NCBI RefSeq assembly: GCF_900207585.1
Contig: NZ_OAOP01000008.1
Span: 124,001 to 188,000, forward strand
Length of the DNA: 64,000 bases
Direction: 5' to 3'
From: Bacillus oleivorans
GTDB taxonomy: Bacteria; Bacillota; Bacilli; Bacillales; JC228
The translations under genes and the position numbers were made by a program. How positions within the stretch are numbered: the stretch's first letter is position 1; every line of letters begins with the position of its first letter. Under the pieces are notes generated by a model, which did not search any database, was not told the DNA's origin, and was given only the letters and a program-made list of their open reading frames with translations. Shown in pieces: positions 16,357 to 24,865 of this stretch.

Positions 16357-17304
16357 TTAAATCGTTTTTTTCATCACATGGAACCTTCTTGTGATATGAA
16401 ATTCTGTTTTCAAGTAAAGCTGGCCAGCTGCACTTTTCTCACCAGTCCATAAGAACCACGCTCCATGGAGACCTTCTGCTCTCATGTACTTTAAGCACTC
16501 ATTCAACAATATTTTCCCTAATCCTTTTCCTTGCTGATCTGGGTCGACACCAAAGGGTCCAAATCGGTCTGGGACTCCCTCGTAGCCCCCGTATATACAG
16601 AAACCGACCACTTTTTCCTGGTCCCGTGCCACTAATATTCTCTCCAAAGGCAGCCCCTGCAGCACGCCTTCACGAATCGCCCGGCCCCAGTCCGGGTTGA
16701 ATTTTTCGTTGGCAAATGTAATGACTTCATATAAATCTTTATCCTCAGCAAGGGAGAATGAGTATCCTTCTTTGATTCTTTGATTCTTCAGTTCTCGTAC
16801 GGCTTCAGGTATGTGAAACCCTACAATGTTCCGGTCCATCGCAACTGGCGAATAAAGCTTTTGGAAGCCGAGTTTTTGTAAAAACTCATAAGCCTCAGGA
16901 TAGGTATCTTCATCTATGCCGGGAAGGATATAGTTAGGGGCGTAGGAAGAAAAAAATACTGAGTTTCTTCCCTCCTCCTTTAAAAATTCTAATGCTTCAT
17001 TCATAAGATGTCTGCCAACACCAGACTGTCTGCTGCTTTTGTCTACAAAGAAAAAGGGAATCCAGCCATTTTCAGGTTCTAAATCAGTGCCATACATGGG
17101 AAGCAAACGGCGAACCGCATATACACACCCTACTAGCTTTTCATTTTCAAAAGCGAGGCACAGTCCTTTTGGGTCAAAGTTTGCATCTAGCAATACTAAG
17201 TTTCGAAATCTTTTCGGAGTAATAGGGTCTTTTATTAAACATTCATTCCATAAGCTTACGATTTGTTTTTCATCACCGGACTGATAGAAACGGTATGTAA
17301 TCAT
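16357..17304 (-). CDS. double GNAT-domain acetyltransferase (copy 1)
   Basis: This 315-residue protein contains two GNAT folds. The first (about 1-160) has acetyl-CoA loop SSRQSGVGRHLMNEAL; the second (about 170-315) has DPDQQGKGLGKILLNECL. The start follows AGGAGATGGACGA. It overlaps in organisation with the gene at 27582-28535, which has the same two-domain plan and the shared phrase 'GFC..' and 'FGPFGVDP/GIGPLGIDR' motifs, so they are probably paralogues. It lies 11 bases after murQ, last in a unit with PIG-L deacetylase, NamZ and MurQ. An amino-sugar or peptide substrate is plausible, not shown. Confidence 0.85.
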   Translation of the reverse strand: MITYRFYQSGDEKQIVSLWNECLIKDPITPKRFRNLVLLDANFDPKGLCLAFENEKLVGCVYAVRRLLPMYGTDLEPENGWIPFFFVDKSSRQSGVGRHLMNEALEFLKEEGRNSVFFSSYAPNYILPGIDEDTYPEAYEFLQKLGFQKLYSPVAMDRNIVGFHIPEAVRELKNQRIKEGYSFSLAEDKDLYEVITFANEKFNPDWGRAIREGVLQGLPLERILVARDQEKVVGFCIYGGYEGVPDRFGPFGVDPDQQGKGLGKILLNECLKYMRAEGLHGAWFLWTGEKSAAGQLYLKTEFHITRRFHVMKKTI

Positions 17305-17315
17305 TCGTCCATCTC

Positions 17316-18227
17316 CTATGCATGATTTTTTGCAATCTGAATGGCTTGCCGGACAAAACCTTTTGCCTCTTCGATCGCCTCTTTCGCCTTTTCGAATGAC
17401 GTCCCTGATTTAATCATAACAATAGCAGGTTTAACCTGATTATTTGACTTTGCTAATATTTGGCCAGCTTCTTCTATTGAAACACCAGTTATAGTACTAA
17501 CTATTTGTTTGGCACGCTGCTCTAATTTTTTATTACTCACATGAAGATCTACCATTAGATTTTCATAAACTTTACCTACTTTAATCATGCTCGAGGTTGA
17601 GATCATATTTAAAATCATCTTATGGGCAGATGCGGCTTTCATTCTAGTTGAGCCAGTAATAACTTCTGGACCAGTTTCTACTTCAATTTTAATATCAGCA
17701 TATTGGCTAATTAATGAAGATTTATTACTCGTTAAACTTATCGCCTTAGCTCCCAGCTTCTTTGCATATTTTAATGCTCCAGTGACATAAGGGGTTCTTC
17801 CGCTTGCAGCGATACCGATTACGACATCCAGCTCAGTTAGATTCCTCTCTTCCAGATCAATAGCACCTTGATCTTCCCGATCCTCTGCCCCTTCCTTTGC
17901 CTTTTCCATCGCAACACTGCCGCCAGCCATAACAGCCTGAACTAACCATGAAGGAGTACTGTATGTAGGCGGGCACTCAACTGCATCCAAAATTCCGATG
18001 CGACCGCTTGTTCCTGCACCAACGTAGAAAAGCTTCCCGCCATTTTTTAAGGACTCATAAACTGCATCAACTGCTTCAGCAATCTTAGGTAACGCTTCCT
18101 TAACAGCCAGTGCCACCTTCTGATCCTCTTCATTGATCACTGTCAGCATTTCGATCGTCGACATGTTATCAATATTCATTGTTCGTTTGTTTCGCATTTC
18201 GGTTGTTAAATTAAAAATATTATCCAT
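17316..18227 (-). CDS. murQ: N-acetylmuramic acid 6-phosphate etherase
   Basis: This 303-residue cytoplasmic SIS-domain lyase has normal family length. It cleaves the lactyl ether of MurNAc-6-P, giving GlcNAc-6-P and D-lactate. Signatures are the N-terminal TEMRNKRTMNIDNMSTIEML, LFYVGAGTSGRIGILDAVECPPTY (about 65-88, listed by position), GIAASGRTPYVTGAL and the STRMKAASAHKMILNMIST region with the catalytic Glu in the AVEC segment. The start follows TAGGAAGGTAAAGAA. It is 12 bases downstream of NamZ and upstream of GNAT copy 1. It is the pathway's committed step and the strongest evidence that this region recycles muramic acid. Confidence 0.96.
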   Translation of the reverse strand: MDNIFNLTTEMRNKRTMNIDNMSTIEMLTVINEEDQKVALAVKEALPKIAEAVDAVYESLKNGGKLFYVGAGTSGRIGILDAVECPPTYSTPSWLVQAVMAGGSVAMEKAKEGAEDREDQGAIDLEERNLTELDVVIGIAASGRTPYVTGALKYAKKLGAKAISLTSNKSSLISQYADIKIEVETGPEVITGSTRMKAASAHKMILNMISTSSMIKVGKVYENLMVDLHVSNKKLEQRAKQIVSTITGVSIEEAGQILAKSNNQVKPAIVMIKSGTSFEKAKEAIEEAKGFVRQAIQIAKNHA

Positions 18228-18239
18228 TTCTTTACCTTC

Positions 18240-19388
18240 CTATTTATATATAAGATAAGGATCTCTTTGCTTTTGAAATAGTTCAGACTGCTCTTCACAG
18301 TTCTCCAGGAAATCACTCGTTTTACCGCTTACAAGCAATTTCTTTAATGATTTCGTCCCGCTCAAAAGATCAAACATATACCTTCCATTCTGATGCTGTA
18401 CAATCTGAAACTCTTGATTGTACATCTCGGCTATTGTCTCTAACAGATACAATCCCGCTTTAAGAGAATGAAGATTATGTCTATCAACAATGTGAAGCTG
18501 TACCCCTCCGCATATTTGATCTTTATACTTTTGATAAACAGGAATAAACGAGGTTGGGCGCGCCAAAACACCAGGTATTTTTCTCCCGTTAAATGCCTTT
18601 GCTAATCGATATCCATCAATGAATGGGGCTCCAACGTATTCAAATGGTTTCGTTGTTCCACGGCCTTCGGAAAGGTTAGTTCCTTCTACTAAACAAGTAC
18701 CAGGATATAAAATACTCATATCTATTCCAGTTGAATTTGGAGAAGGAGGGACCCAAAAAAACTTAGTTTCATCAAAATACATGCTCCTTTTCCAGCCTTC
18801 CATATGAACAACCGTTAATTCACAGTTCAATCCAAACTCATGCTTGAATAATAGGGCCATCTCTCCGACGGTCATTCCGTGCCGGTTAGGAATGGGATAC
18901 AGCCCGACAAAGGAACGGACATCCTCCTCTACTAAATTCCCTTCAACACTAGAACCAGAAATGGGATTAGGACGGTCCAAAACCACAAAGTGCTTTCCAT
19001 ATTCAGCACATGCCTCCATCATATAGGCCATCGTATATATAAAGGTATAATAACGCGCCCCAATATCCTGCAAATCAAATACAATCACATCAACCGGCTC
19101 GAGCATTTCTTTGGTAGGTTTTTTCGTTGTCCCATATAAACTATAAACAGAAAGACCTGTATAAGGGTCAGTAGATGATTCAACTTTTTCTCCTTCTTTT
19201 GCGTCTCCCCTAATCCCATGCTCCGGACCGTAAAGAGCCACTAATTCAATATCGGGGTGTTCATAAAATAGATCAATAGTCGGAACCAGCCTTCCATTTA
19301 CTCCAGTCATATTCGTAACAAGGCCGATCCTTTTACCAGTAAATAGTTTATACTGTTTTTCTATGAAACTATCTAAACCTAGCCTCAT
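18240..19388 (-). CDS. namZ: NamZ-type exo-beta-N-acetylmuramidase (DUF1343), no signal peptide
   Basis: This 382-residue DUF1343 protein belongs to the family of B. subtilis YbbC/NamZ, which removes terminal MurNAc from peptidoglycan fragments. Conserved blocks are GLVTNMTGVNG (about 22), LYGPEHGIRGDAKEGE (about 53), VDVIVFDLQDIGARYYTF (about 100), VLDRPNPISG (about 136) and LSEGRGTTKPFEYVGAP (about 243). Unlike secreted B. subtilis NamZ, the chain begins directly at the catalytic domain (MRLGLDSFIEKQYKLFTGK) with no signal, so it should act in the cytoplasm. It sits between PIG-L deacetylase (27 bases) and murQ (12 bases). Confidence 0.92.
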   Translation of the reverse strand: MRLGLDSFIEKQYKLFTGKRIGLVTNMTGVNGRLVPTIDLFYEHPDIELVALYGPEHGIRGDAKEGEKVESSTDPYTGLSVYSLYGTTKKPTKEMLEPVDVIVFDLQDIGARYYTFIYTMAYMMEACAEYGKHFVVLDRPNPISGSSVEGNLVEEDVRSFVGLYPIPNRHGMTVGEMALLFKHEFGLNCELTVVHMEGWKRSMYFDETKFFWVPPSPNSTGIDMSILYPGTCLVEGTNLSEGRGTTKPFEYVGAPFIDGYRLAKAFNGRKIPGVLARPTSFIPVYQKYKDQICGGVQLHIVDRHNLHSLKAGLYLLETIAEMYNQEFQIVQHQNGRYMFDLLSGTKSLKKLLVSGKTSDFLENCEEQSELFQKQRDPYLIYK

Positions 19389-19415
19389 TCCATCACCTCC
19401 ACAAGATTTAATATA

Positions 19416-20126
19416 TTATACTGGGAAGCCTGGTATTTCTTTCCCTCTTCGGATATTAAATCCTTCTGGATATTTTAATGTTTGTGCATAGGTTGTTCGA
19501 TTTAAGCACCCTCTTGTAATACCAAGTGCCTGATAATAGTCATAATATCGAAATGATTTAGAATTCATTACGAACCAATATTTTGAAATGGCCTCTAGGT
19601 AAGTATCGAATTCTTCTGTCACATCGATATAAATATCAGGATCATAATTTGGATCCTCCCAGTTTTCACTATGTAGAAACGCTCTCATGCCGTGAGGTTC
19701 TAACCCATCCATCTCAAAACCCGGTAATGCTGACTTTAACCATGCAGCTTCAATAATTTTTGGGCATGCGGCATGGTCAGGATGAATACTGTCGGTCCAA
19801 TGAGTTATAACAAGATTTGGCTTTAATTGTCTAATTAGCTTGGCAACAGTTGCAATTGTTTCATCATTAATTTTTAATTCCGCATCTTTATAATCCAGTG
19901 TGATAGTTTCAGCGCCAATTATTTTTGCGGCTTCCTCAGATTCCTTTATCTTTTGCTTCCGATATTCTTCGACTGAAAGATGAGGCGGATTTCCTTTTTC
20001 ACCTGCAGTTAAATGTAGAAACGTAACTTTATGTCCAGCTTTGGCATATTTGTGTGCAATTGCACCTGCTGCTAATTCCATATCCCCACAATGAGCACCA
20101 ACAAGCATGATATGCTGTTTTGACAT
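19416..20126 (-). CDS. PIG-L family N-deacetylase
   Basis: This 236-residue PIG-L/LmbE-fold zinc hydrolase has metal motifs in AHCGDMELAAG (about 12-22; the commoner form is AHPDDE, so the Pro-Asp is replaced by Cys-Gly) and HWTDSIHPDHAACPKIIEAA (about 108-127, HxxDH type). Family enzymes deacetylate GlcNAc-containing compounds (GlcNAc-PI, GlcNAc-malate for bacillithiol). The start follows AAAGGAGGACGCTTCC. Its place just ahead of namZ and murQ suggests an amino-sugar fragment of cell wall as substrate; this is inference. Bacillithiol BshB is an alternative, but no other bsh gene is nearby. Confidence 0.87.
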   Translation of the reverse strand: MSKQHIMLVGAHCGDMELAAGAIAHKYAKAGHKVTFLHLTAGEKGNPPHLSVEEYRKQKIKESEEAAKIIGAETITLDYKDAELKINDETIATVAKLIRQLKPNLVITHWTDSIHPDHAACPKIIEAAWLKSALPGFEMDGLEPHGMRAFLHSENWEDPNYDPDIYIDVTEEFDTYLEAISKYWFVMNSKSFRYYDYYQALGITRGCLNRTTYAQTLKYPEGFNIRRGKEIPGFPV

Positions 20127-20163
20127 GGAAGCGTCCTCCTTTATATTTTTAGGTATTGATGGA

Positions 20164-20196
20164 AAAAAAGAGAGAACAGATCATTCTCTCTTTTTT
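20164..20196 (-). terminator. terminator between ABC importer 2 and the PIG-L gene
   Basis: A perfect 13-bp A/T/G/C stem (AAAAAAGAGAGAA with its complement) with loop CAGATCA lies just past the permease stop, T run on the minus strand. Partial read-through into PIG-L-namZ-murQ is possible. Confidence 0.88.
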
Positions 20197-20205
20197 CAAG
20201 ATTAA

Positions 20206-21180
20206 TTATTCCTTCACCCCGCCAAGCGTCAAACCTTTTACAAAATGACGCTGGAAGAGAATAAATACGATAATCATAGGAATCGCAGCAATCGCAGCTC
20301 CGCTCATAAGGAGCTTAAAACTGACTAGATTTGCGTCCTGTAATGATTTTAATCCGACTGGTAATGTATATAGATCAGCTTCGCTTAAAACGATAATCGG
20401 CCATAAGAAAGAGTTCCACACATTCATAAATGTAAAGATTCCAAGTGCAGCCATTCCTGGCTTGGCCAAAGGAACTACAATTTTCCAAAATGTCCTCCAT
20501 TCACCTGCGCCATCAATCTTGGCCGCATCTAATAACTCATCCGGAATGGAATACATGAACTGTCGCATTAAAAAGACACCAAATACCATCGATAAGTCTG
20601 GAAGAATCAGGGCCCAGTGTGTATCCATCAGTCCAAGATCACGGACCTTGATAAACATCGGGACTAATGTAACTTGTCCAGGAATCATCATCGTCGAAAT
20701 AATAATCCAGAAGATCAGATTCCTTCCAGGAAACCTTTTTTTTGCCAAAACATAACCGGCCATTGAATCAAAGAGTAAAATTCCAAGCGTAACAATGACA
20801 GCAATATAAATACTATTAAAAAACCACAATCCCATATTGTTTTTATTAAATAGTGTTTCAAAGCCTTCAAATGTGTTATCAATAATAGAAGACATGATAT
20901 CCCTGTGGTATTGTGCTTGTTCCATATCCCCATTTGCTTCTGCATCCCGAGCCTTCTTCCAATGTTCAAAATACTCTGGAATCCCCATTGGATACATTTT
21001 TGGCGGATTCGAATCCACATAAGAAACTTGCCGTTCTAATTCTTCATCTTGATAACTGCTAAGCTGTAACGATGTACTGAATACCCAATATAGAGGCAAG
21101 AGGGAAACAATTGCAAATATTGTTAAGAGAAAGTAGGCAATCGTTTTATTAATCCTTTTTAATCCTGTAGATGACTTCAT
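20206..21180 (-). CDS. carbohydrate ABC transporter permease, MalG type, with enlarged outer loop
   Basis: This 324-residue permease is about 45 residues longer than most of its family. The extra length is a hydrophilic segment (about 45-100: YQDEELERQV, DAEANGDMEQAQYHRD) between the first and second membrane helices, on the outer face. The EAA loop is LLDAAKIDGAGEWRTFWKIVVPLAKPG (about 220-245) and the tail GLTLGGVKE is intact. The start follows AGGAGGGAAACAA, 11 bases after the partner permease. The ATPase is not encoded nearby. Confidence 0.9.
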   Translation of the reverse strand: MKSSTGLKRINKTIAYFLLTIFAIVSLLPLYWVFSTSLQLSSYQDEELERQVSYVDSNPPKMYPMGIPEYFEHWKKARDAEANGDMEQAQYHRDIMSSIIDNTFEGFETLFNKNNMGLWFFNSIYIAVIVTLGILLFDSMAGYVLAKKRFPGRNLIFWIIISTMMIPGQVTLVPMFIKVRDLGLMDTHWALILPDLSMVFGVFLMRQFMYSIPDELLDAAKIDGAGEWRTFWKIVVPLAKPGMAALGIFTFMNVWNSFLWPIIVLSEADLYTLPVGLKSLQDANLVSFKLLMSGAAIAAIPMIIVFILFQRHFVKGLTLGGVKE

Positions 21181-21191
21181 TTGTTTCCCTC

Positions 21192-22160
21192 CTATTCGTC
21201 ATGCCGCAATACGCGGAACTGGATGATTGAGAAGAACAAAATAATTACAAAAAGCACAACCGATTGAGCAGAAGCTAACCCAAACTCGAAATCCCTAAAT
21301 CCTGTTTTGTAGATTAAGTGTACTAGGGTTTCGGTCGCACTACCTGGTCCGCCGCCTGTCATCATTATTATTTGAGTGAATACTTGAAATGAACCAATCG
21401 TGCTTAATAACACTAAATAAAGTGTTGATGGTTTCAAAAGTGGCAGAGTGATACGTATCCATTTCTGAAATGCATTTGCCCCATCGATCGTAGCAGCTTC
21501 ATAAAGTGATTCTGAAATCGATCCCATTGATGCCAAATAGAAGATAATACCGACACCAAAAGGTATTAATATTTGCATGAGAATGATTGCCCATAATGCA
21601 CTATTAGACTGGCCAAGCCAGTTTATAGGCTCTCCGCCAAACCAGCCGATCACATAGTTAAAAAGACCAAACTCATAGTTATACATCCAGCGCCAAACCA
21701 TCGCAATGATGACTCCTGAGGCAACGGTTGGCAGATAAAAGGCTGCTCGAAAGAAACTTTGCGCAACTCTCCCTAGAGAATGGATTAAGGTGGCAATAAC
21801 GAGTGCACTGATTACGTTAAATGGAACCGTTACGAGAGTATACACAAATGTATTGCGGAGTGCTATTCCGAACGCTTTACTTTCAAAGACCTTGACGTAG
21901 TTATCAAGCCCTACAAATACACTGCCAAAAATTTTATATTCTTGGAATGAGAGTAAGAAAGCCCAAACTACTGGAATGGCAATAAATGTCGTAAATAGCA
22001 CAAGCTTTGGCAATAAGAATAGATAAGCTGGATAATTTTTTTTCATATCCCGTAAGGTCTTTTTCGTTTTTCTTTTAAGTTCGAACCATCTACTATTCTT
22101 TGATTCTTTTATTGGAAGATTTTTTTGTACGGGTATCACAGTTGGGCCCCCAATCATCAT
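21192..22160 (-). CDS. carbohydrate ABC transporter permease, MalF type
   Basis: This 322-residue permease has a long basic N-terminus (ELKRKTKKTLRDMKKNYP) before six membrane helices. The EAA loop is LYEAATIDGANAFQKWIRITLPLLKP (about 225-248). The start is uncertain: ATG at 22160 has little ribosome-site support, while GTG at 22139 lies about 7 bases after GGGGGC. Second gene of the importer-2 operon, 58 bases after the binding protein. Confidence 0.9.
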   Translation of the reverse strand: MMIGGPTVIPVQKNLPIKESKNSRWFELKRKTKKTLRDMKKNYPAYLFLLPKLVLFTTFIAIPVVWAFLLSFQEYKIFGSVFVGLDNYVKVFESKAFGIALRNTFVYTLVTVPFNVISALVIATLIHSLGRVAQSFFRAAFYLPTVASGVIIAMVWRWMYNYEFGLFNYVIGWFGGEPINWLGQSNSALWAIILMQILIPFGVGIIFYLASMGSISESLYEAATIDGANAFQKWIRITLPLLKPSTLYLVLLSTIGSFQVFTQIIMMTGGGPGSATETLVHLIYKTGFRDFEFGLASAQSVVLFVIILFFSIIQFRVLRHDE

Positions 22161-22218
22161 GAAATTGGCAGACTAAAGCCGACAGCTCTAGTCCACCAAT
22201 TCATTTCATACTAAACGA

Positions 22219-23568
22219 TTATTCTAATAATTCTTGAACAAGAGCTTCCGCATCCTTCATGGCTTGTTCGGCTGTTTTCTCGCCATTGAAGACTAGCTGT
22301 AATTCAGTTTGGATTGCTTCGTCAATTTTCTTCCATTCTGGATGCCTAGGTAACATCACAACTTGTGTAGACATTTCTTGAGCCCGTGCCATTTCAGGAT
22401 TGTCTGCATAAGGATCCATTTCTGCAGCACTGACCCGTGCAGGGAAGATCCCATATTCTTGCGCCATTCTGAATTGTTCGTCAGTTGTCGAAATAGACTT
22501 CATGAATTCAGCTACCATTGCTTTCTTACCTTCATCCTCTTGGTGGAACATTGTCCATCCGCCAACTCCTCCGATTGTTACAGGCTCACCTGTAGAACCA
22601 GTTGGATAGTTAGCTACCATAAAGTTAGTTGGAAAAGCAGTTTGCGCAGATGTAATCGCCCAAGTGGCCCATGGTTCCATCGCAACCGTACGCTGTTCTG
22701 CATTAGCCCATGCTTGGAAGGTTCCTCCTACGTCAGCTCCACCCATTGATACTGGTGCTGCTTCATTTACAAGTTTAAGATCAGCTAGAGCTTGCATTGC
22801 TTCGACAGCCTCTGGCTCATCAAATGTAAACTCAGAAAGGTCATCACTTAAAGGCTGACCGCCATTCATGTAGAAGAAAGGCCATGCTTCATAATAACCA
22901 GGCAGGATATACGTAGAGAATCCATAGACATCAATTGTTCCATCGCCATCACGGTCGAACGTTAATTTTTCAGCAGCATCAACAAACTCTTCCCATGTCC
23001 ATTCGCCGTTTTCTGGCGGTGTAACTCCAGCCTCTTCAAATAAATCAAGGTTAAGCAGCATTGCATGGACCGTCATAGAGTTAGGAATGCCGTATAACTT
23101 TCCGTCAAATGTATAAGCATCTATAGCGTTTGGATAAAAATCAGCTAATTCCTCTTCAGTGAAGAAATCACCAATTGGTTCTATAACCCCTTGTTCAATA
23201 TGATCAATACTTACAGCACTTCCGCTGATATCAACAGGTGCAATGTCAGGCCATGCTTGACCGGCAATCGAAACTCCTAATTTATCTGGGAGTTCAGCCC
23301 AAGGAACTTGTACAAGTTCAATCTCAACACCTTCATGTTCAGCTTCAAATTCTTCAATTTTTTCTTCAATCCAGAAAAATTTGTTTTCATCTGGATCATC
23401 TGCTTTAGCCCAGCGAGGACCATCCCAAATTGTAATTGTACCTGTCCAGTCCTCAAGCTTTTCATCATTCCCTTCACTATCTTCGCCCTCATTACTGCAT
23501 GCGGCTAAAAAACCCAGCCCCAAAACAAGGACAAGCATTAAACTCATCGTTTTAAGCTTCATTTTCAT
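22219..23568 (-). CDS. sugar ABC transporter substrate-binding lipoprotein (importer 2)
   Basis: This 449-residue family-1 binding protein has a lipobox (LGFLAACSN, Cys about 24) followed by an acidic spacer. Fold markers include GTITIWDGPRWAKADDP, AWPDIAPVDISGSAVS, KLYGIPNSMTVHAMLLNLDLFEEAGV and the tryptophan-rich ENGEWTWEEFVDAAEKLTF. The start follows AAGGGGGAAAAATGT. A weak dyad TATTTC-GTT-GAAAAA lies 24-40 bases upstream of the ATG, like the ATTTC/GAAAT elements of the other importer. Ligand unknown; position between anmK-nagZ and PIG-L-namZ-murQ points to cell-wall sugars. Confidence 0.92.
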   Translation of the reverse strand: MKMKLKTMSLMLVLVLGLGFLAACSNEGEDSEGNDEKLEDWTGTITIWDGPRWAKADDPDENKFFWIEEKIEEFEAEHEGVEIELVQVPWAELPDKLGVSIAGQAWPDIAPVDISGSAVSIDHIEQGVIEPIGDFFTEEELADFYPNAIDAYTFDGKLYGIPNSMTVHAMLLNLDLFEEAGVTPPENGEWTWEEFVDAAEKLTFDRDGDGTIDVYGFSTYILPGYYEAWPFFYMNGGQPLSDDLSEFTFDEPEAVEAMQALADLKLVNEAAPVSMGGADVGGTFQAWANAEQRTVAMEPWATWAITSAQTAFPTNFMVANYPTGSTGEPVTIGGVGGWTMFHQEDEGKKAMVAEFMKSISTTDEQFRMAQEYGIFPARVSAAEMDPYADNPEMARAQEMSTQVVMLPRHPEWKKIDEAIQTELQLVFNGEKTAEQAMKDAEALVQELLE

Positions 23569-23664
23569 ACATTTTTCCCCCTTAAAGTAAGTATTTCGTT
23601 GAAAAATAGAGTTTCATAAATAAATAGACTTATAAAAAAGCTCTCTCCCCCCTTCAAGCTTTTT

Positions 23665-24837
23665 CTACCAAGCAATTTTCCCCATCACAACTGGTCGCTT
23701 TGCTCCAGTTGCAGCAGGCAGATTATTTGGTTTTTTGTAATAGCATTGGTACCCTAATAATGCAAAAACGATTGCTTCTTTAGCATCTGAAGGTATACCT
23801 TGTACCTCAGTTCCATGTATTTCAACTTCCATTGGAAGATGAAAGCTAATTCGTGACAGGAGTGTACGGTTGAATCGTCCTCCCCCGCTAATTAAAACCT
23901 CTTTTATATTTCCAGATTTAATGTAGGACTGAATGTCTTGGGCAATGGTGACAGCAGTTAATTCTGTTATAGTGGCAATCCTATCAACATGGCTGATCCC
24001 TTTCACGTGAGCCTGCTCCCATAACTTCTTGGCATACTCAGTTCCAAATAATTCTCTGCCTGTACTTTTTGGCGGAGCGAGCTTAAAATAAGCATGCTGC
24101 AGGAGCTCTTCTAACCACTTTTGGTTAATCGTTCCTTTAGCAGCCAAAGAACCATCTTTGTCATAATCTAGCGCCCCATTTGTCGCCCAATTGGTAAAGG
24201 CATCAATAATCATGTTTCCCGGGCCTGTATCAAAGGCAACTACATCTTCTGGCGCCGGATTTTGCGGAAGTACAGTGATATTTGAAATTCCGCCAATATT
24301 AACGAGAACACGGCCAAACTTCTTCTCTTTAAAAAGAAGATAATCTGCATATGGGACTAATGGTGCACCCTGCCCTCCAGCAGCCATATCCCGTGTTCTA
24401 AAGTCTCCAACCGTCATTATCCCTGTTCTCTCGGCAATCACTCCAATATCTCCAATTTGTAAGGTAGATGTAATCGATTCGCCTGCGATTGAAACTGCTG
24501 AAGGCTGGTGATAGACTGTTTGCCCGTGTGAGCTAATCAGTAAAACTTCCTCCCGTTTGATCCCGGATTGTTCAATCACTTTTAGGGCAGCACAAGAAAA
24601 TAGTTCACCCAAAAGAAAATTCATATTAGATAAGTCTTCTAACCTAGAAATCTCAGGATCACATAGCTGTAAGAGTTTATCCTTCATTTCCTTCGTATAA
24701 GGTAAAGTTGAAAACTGAACGGGTGTTATATTGATGCTGTCATCTTGGCTGGTAATTTTGATAAGTGCAGCATCGATCCCGTCTAACGAAGTCCCCGACA
24801 TTAGTCCGACTACATAATGGCTTGAGGCGGTTGGCAT
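23665..24837 (-). CDS. anmK: anhydro-N-acetylmuramic acid kinase
   Basis: This 390-residue AnmK converts 1,6-anhydro-MurNAc to MurNAc-6-P by combined ring opening and phosphorylation, feeding MurQ. Signatures are VGLMSGTSLDGIDAALI (about 10-26), SSHGQTVYHQP (about 125), DFRTRDMAAGGQGAPLVPYADYLLF (about 145-170, catalytic Asp), VLVNIGGISNITVLP, FDTGPGNMIIDAF and LISGGGRFNRTLL. The start follows GAAAGGGGGGATTAAAG. It lies 28 bases after nagZ. Anhydro sugars come from lytic transglycosylases; one such gene, cwlQ, lies at 60876-61478. Confidence 0.96.
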   Translation of the reverse strand: MPTASSHYVVGLMSGTSLDGIDAALIKITSQDDSINITPVQFSTLPYTKEMKDKLLQLCDPEISRLEDLSNMNFLLGELFSCAALKVIEQSGIKREEVLLISSHGQTVYHQPSAVSIAGESITSTLQIGDIGVIAERTGIMTVGDFRTRDMAAGGQGAPLVPYADYLLFKEKKFGRVLVNIGGISNITVLPQNPAPEDVVAFDTGPGNMIIDAFTNWATNGALDYDKDGSLAAKGTINQKWLEELLQHAYFKLAPPKSTGRELFGTEYAKKLWEQAHVKGISHVDRIATITELTAVTIAQDIQSYIKSGNIKEVLISGGGRFNRTLLSRISFHLPMEVEIHGTEVQGIPSDAKEAIVFALLGYQCYYKKPNNLPAATGAKRPVVMGKIAW

Positions 24838-24865
24838 CTTTAATCCCCCCTTTCTCCATTACCCA

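Noticed and set aside
16173-16394. 73-codon plus-strand frame
   Set aside because: AT-rich Lys/Phe composition, no ribosome site, overlaps the end of a GNAT gene.
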